DNA from: Bacteroidales bacterium
GTDB lineage: Bacteria; Bacteroidota; Bacteroidia; Bacteroidales; UBA10428
NCBI GenBank assembly: GCA_016931575.1
Contig: JAFGEO010000062.1
Span: 1-64,000, forward strand
Direction: 5' to 3'
Length of the DNA: 64,000 nt
In this document: positions 63,178 to 64,000 of the stretch, one piece after another
Layout: each line of letters begins with the position of its first letter
Numbering within the stretch: the stretch's first letter is position 1
Notes under the pieces: model-generated
Seen by the model: only the letters and a program-made list of their open reading frames with translations
Database searches by the model: none
What the model was told of the DNA's origin: nothing
Position numbers and translations under genes: made by a program

Positions 63178-64000
63178 ATGAAACAGAGCTACCGTTTTTT
63201 ATTTGTTGCGATCCTGATTTCAGTGCTTTCCTTTAGCAATGCAAAGGCTGAATTCCTGATCCGTGATGACGTACATACCTATTCCCTGTGTGACTATGGT
63301 TGGTACTACTGGTATGACATGAGTGCTTACCCAACAAACTGGCATACACCGGTTGATTACTGGAATGGCCAGATTTACCTGCGTTTTGAAGTATTGTCGC
63401 AGGGAGAAACCGGCACCTGTGCCACTCCGTTCAGAATGTCCTTTATTATGTGGGACGTTGTTTCGGGTAGTGGGAACGAGTTAGCCAGTGATCCCTGGCA
63501 AAACCTGCTGGGAGGTGTTGGAAGTGTTGCCACCTCCAGTCAGTCGCTCTCCGACTACTGGCCGGTTGGAAGCGGGATAGATATGACCAATGTTTACAAT
63601 GTTAAGCGCATGGGCTGTGATGTCCGTGACGAATATGCCAGAGGGATCTCCAATCCTTCCTGGGGATATCTCACGGAACTTTGGGACCGCCGGTCTGAGT
63701 GGTATCCGCTTCAGGTAAGGATGACCGTTGTTGCTGTGGCAGCCGGAGAATCCTTTTCAGGCTGGGGTAATTATAACTCTCCTGTATATACCAATGGAGC
63801 AACCGGCTGTGGCGTACTTCCCAGTGGTAGTTGTTCAAGCAGTAGTTCCAGCTCCAGTTCCAGCAGTTCCAGCTCCAGCTCCAGCAGCGGATGCGTTGAT
63901 CCGGAATATGTAGCCGATTCACCAACCGCAGGGCCCCTGGCTTACGAAGCTGAAACTATGACTTACAATAACTACTTTACCCAGGTGTACATGGGGGCTT
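63178..64000 (+). CDS. Secreted protein with poly-serine linker and probable C-terminal carbohydrate-binding module (3' end outside window)
   Basis: The frame is open from the ATG at 63178 to the right edge (274 codons, no stop). A signal peptide ends near residue 24 (NAKA). Residues about 25-215 form a compact, aromatic-rich domain with several cysteines that I do not recognise. It is followed by Cys, 18 consecutive serines, then Gly-Cys (about 219-240). After the linker, PLAYEAETM resembles the start of a CBM6/CBM35-type module. Poly-serine linkers join catalytic and binding domains in plant-wall enzymes of Cellvibrio and Saccharophagus; they are uncommon in Bacteroidota. The enzyme domain, if any, lies beyond the edge. 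Confidence 0.8.
   Translation, partial: MKQSYRFLFVAILISVLSFSNAKAEFLIRDDVHTYSLCDYGWYYWYDMSAYPTNWHTPVDYWNGQIYLRFEVLSQGETGTCATPFRMSFIMWDVVSGSGNELASDPWQNLLGGVGSVATSSQSLSDYWPVGSGIDMTNVYNVKRMGCDVRDEYARGISNPSWGYLTELWDRRSEWYPLQVRMTVVAVAAGESFSGWGNYNSPVYTNGATGCGVLPSGSCSSSSSSSSSSSSSSSSSSGCVDPEYVADSPTAGPLAYEAETMTYNNYFTQVYMGA

Overview
The window comes from a member of the Bacteroidota, probably an anaerobic or facultative Bacteroidia. The evidence is a SusC/SusD pair, a second TonB-dependent receptor paired with a DUF4249 lipoprotein, four secreted proteins ending in type IX secretion (T9SS) sorting domains, Bacteroidota-type -7 boxes (TAnnTTTG), few Shine-Dalgarno sites, and an oxygen-sensitive glycyl radical enzyme. 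I saw no rRNA, tRNA, CRISPR array, transposase or phage gene.

Region 1 (1-11513) is the most interesting part. A secreted GH43 enzyme (cut by the left edge) diverges from a two-gene operon for a glycyl radical enzyme and its activase. The glycyl radical enzyme carries every active-site residue I recall for trans-4-hydroxy-L-proline dehydratase (HypD), all at a constant offset of three. Converging on it are a POT peptide transporter and two GH127-type beta-L-arabinofuranosidases with intact Cys/Glu zinc sites. Plant extensins are peptides whose hydroxyprolines carry short beta-L-arabinofuranose chains capped by an alpha-L-arabinofuranose. The genes would fit removal of alpha-arabinose (GH43) and beta-arabinose (GH127), peptide uptake (POT) and dehydration of the freed hydroxyproline (HypD). 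I propose this as a hydroxyproline-arabinoside utilization locus; the linkage is inference.

Region 2 (11514-31387) is mixed: a phosphatidylserine decarboxylase; a YbjQ-type protein followed by a tight secreted protein / TonB receptor / DUF4249 run; a SusCD pair with a strong terminator; a cytosolic GAF histidine kinase; two small unknown proteins; a YkgJ cysteine-cluster protein; mnmA; a serine beta-lactamase-like lipoprotein; an M23 peptidase; and an AGE-family epimerase beside an NAD-dependent epimerase.

Region 3 (31388-37370) holds a large CotH/lamin-tail T9SS protein, a 34-bp perfect palindrome, a GerW/YtfJ plus DUF2953-like pair, and a metallophosphoesterase.

Region 4 (37371-63058) is an exopolysaccharide locus. 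It has a Wzc-type tyrosine kinase, a Wza-type export lipoprotein, an initiating polyprenyl-phosphate sugar transferase, five GT2/GT4 and one WecG/TagA glycosyltransferase, two methyltransferases and a flippase. Interleaved are three T9SS cargo proteins, two of them tandem 1340-1360 residue beta-helix/cadherin paralogues. A 15-unit 8-bp tandem repeat in a G-poor stretch lies between two divergent genes. No Wzy polymerase is seen.

The right edge cuts a secreted protein with an 18-serine linker and what looks like the start of a carbohydrate-binding module.
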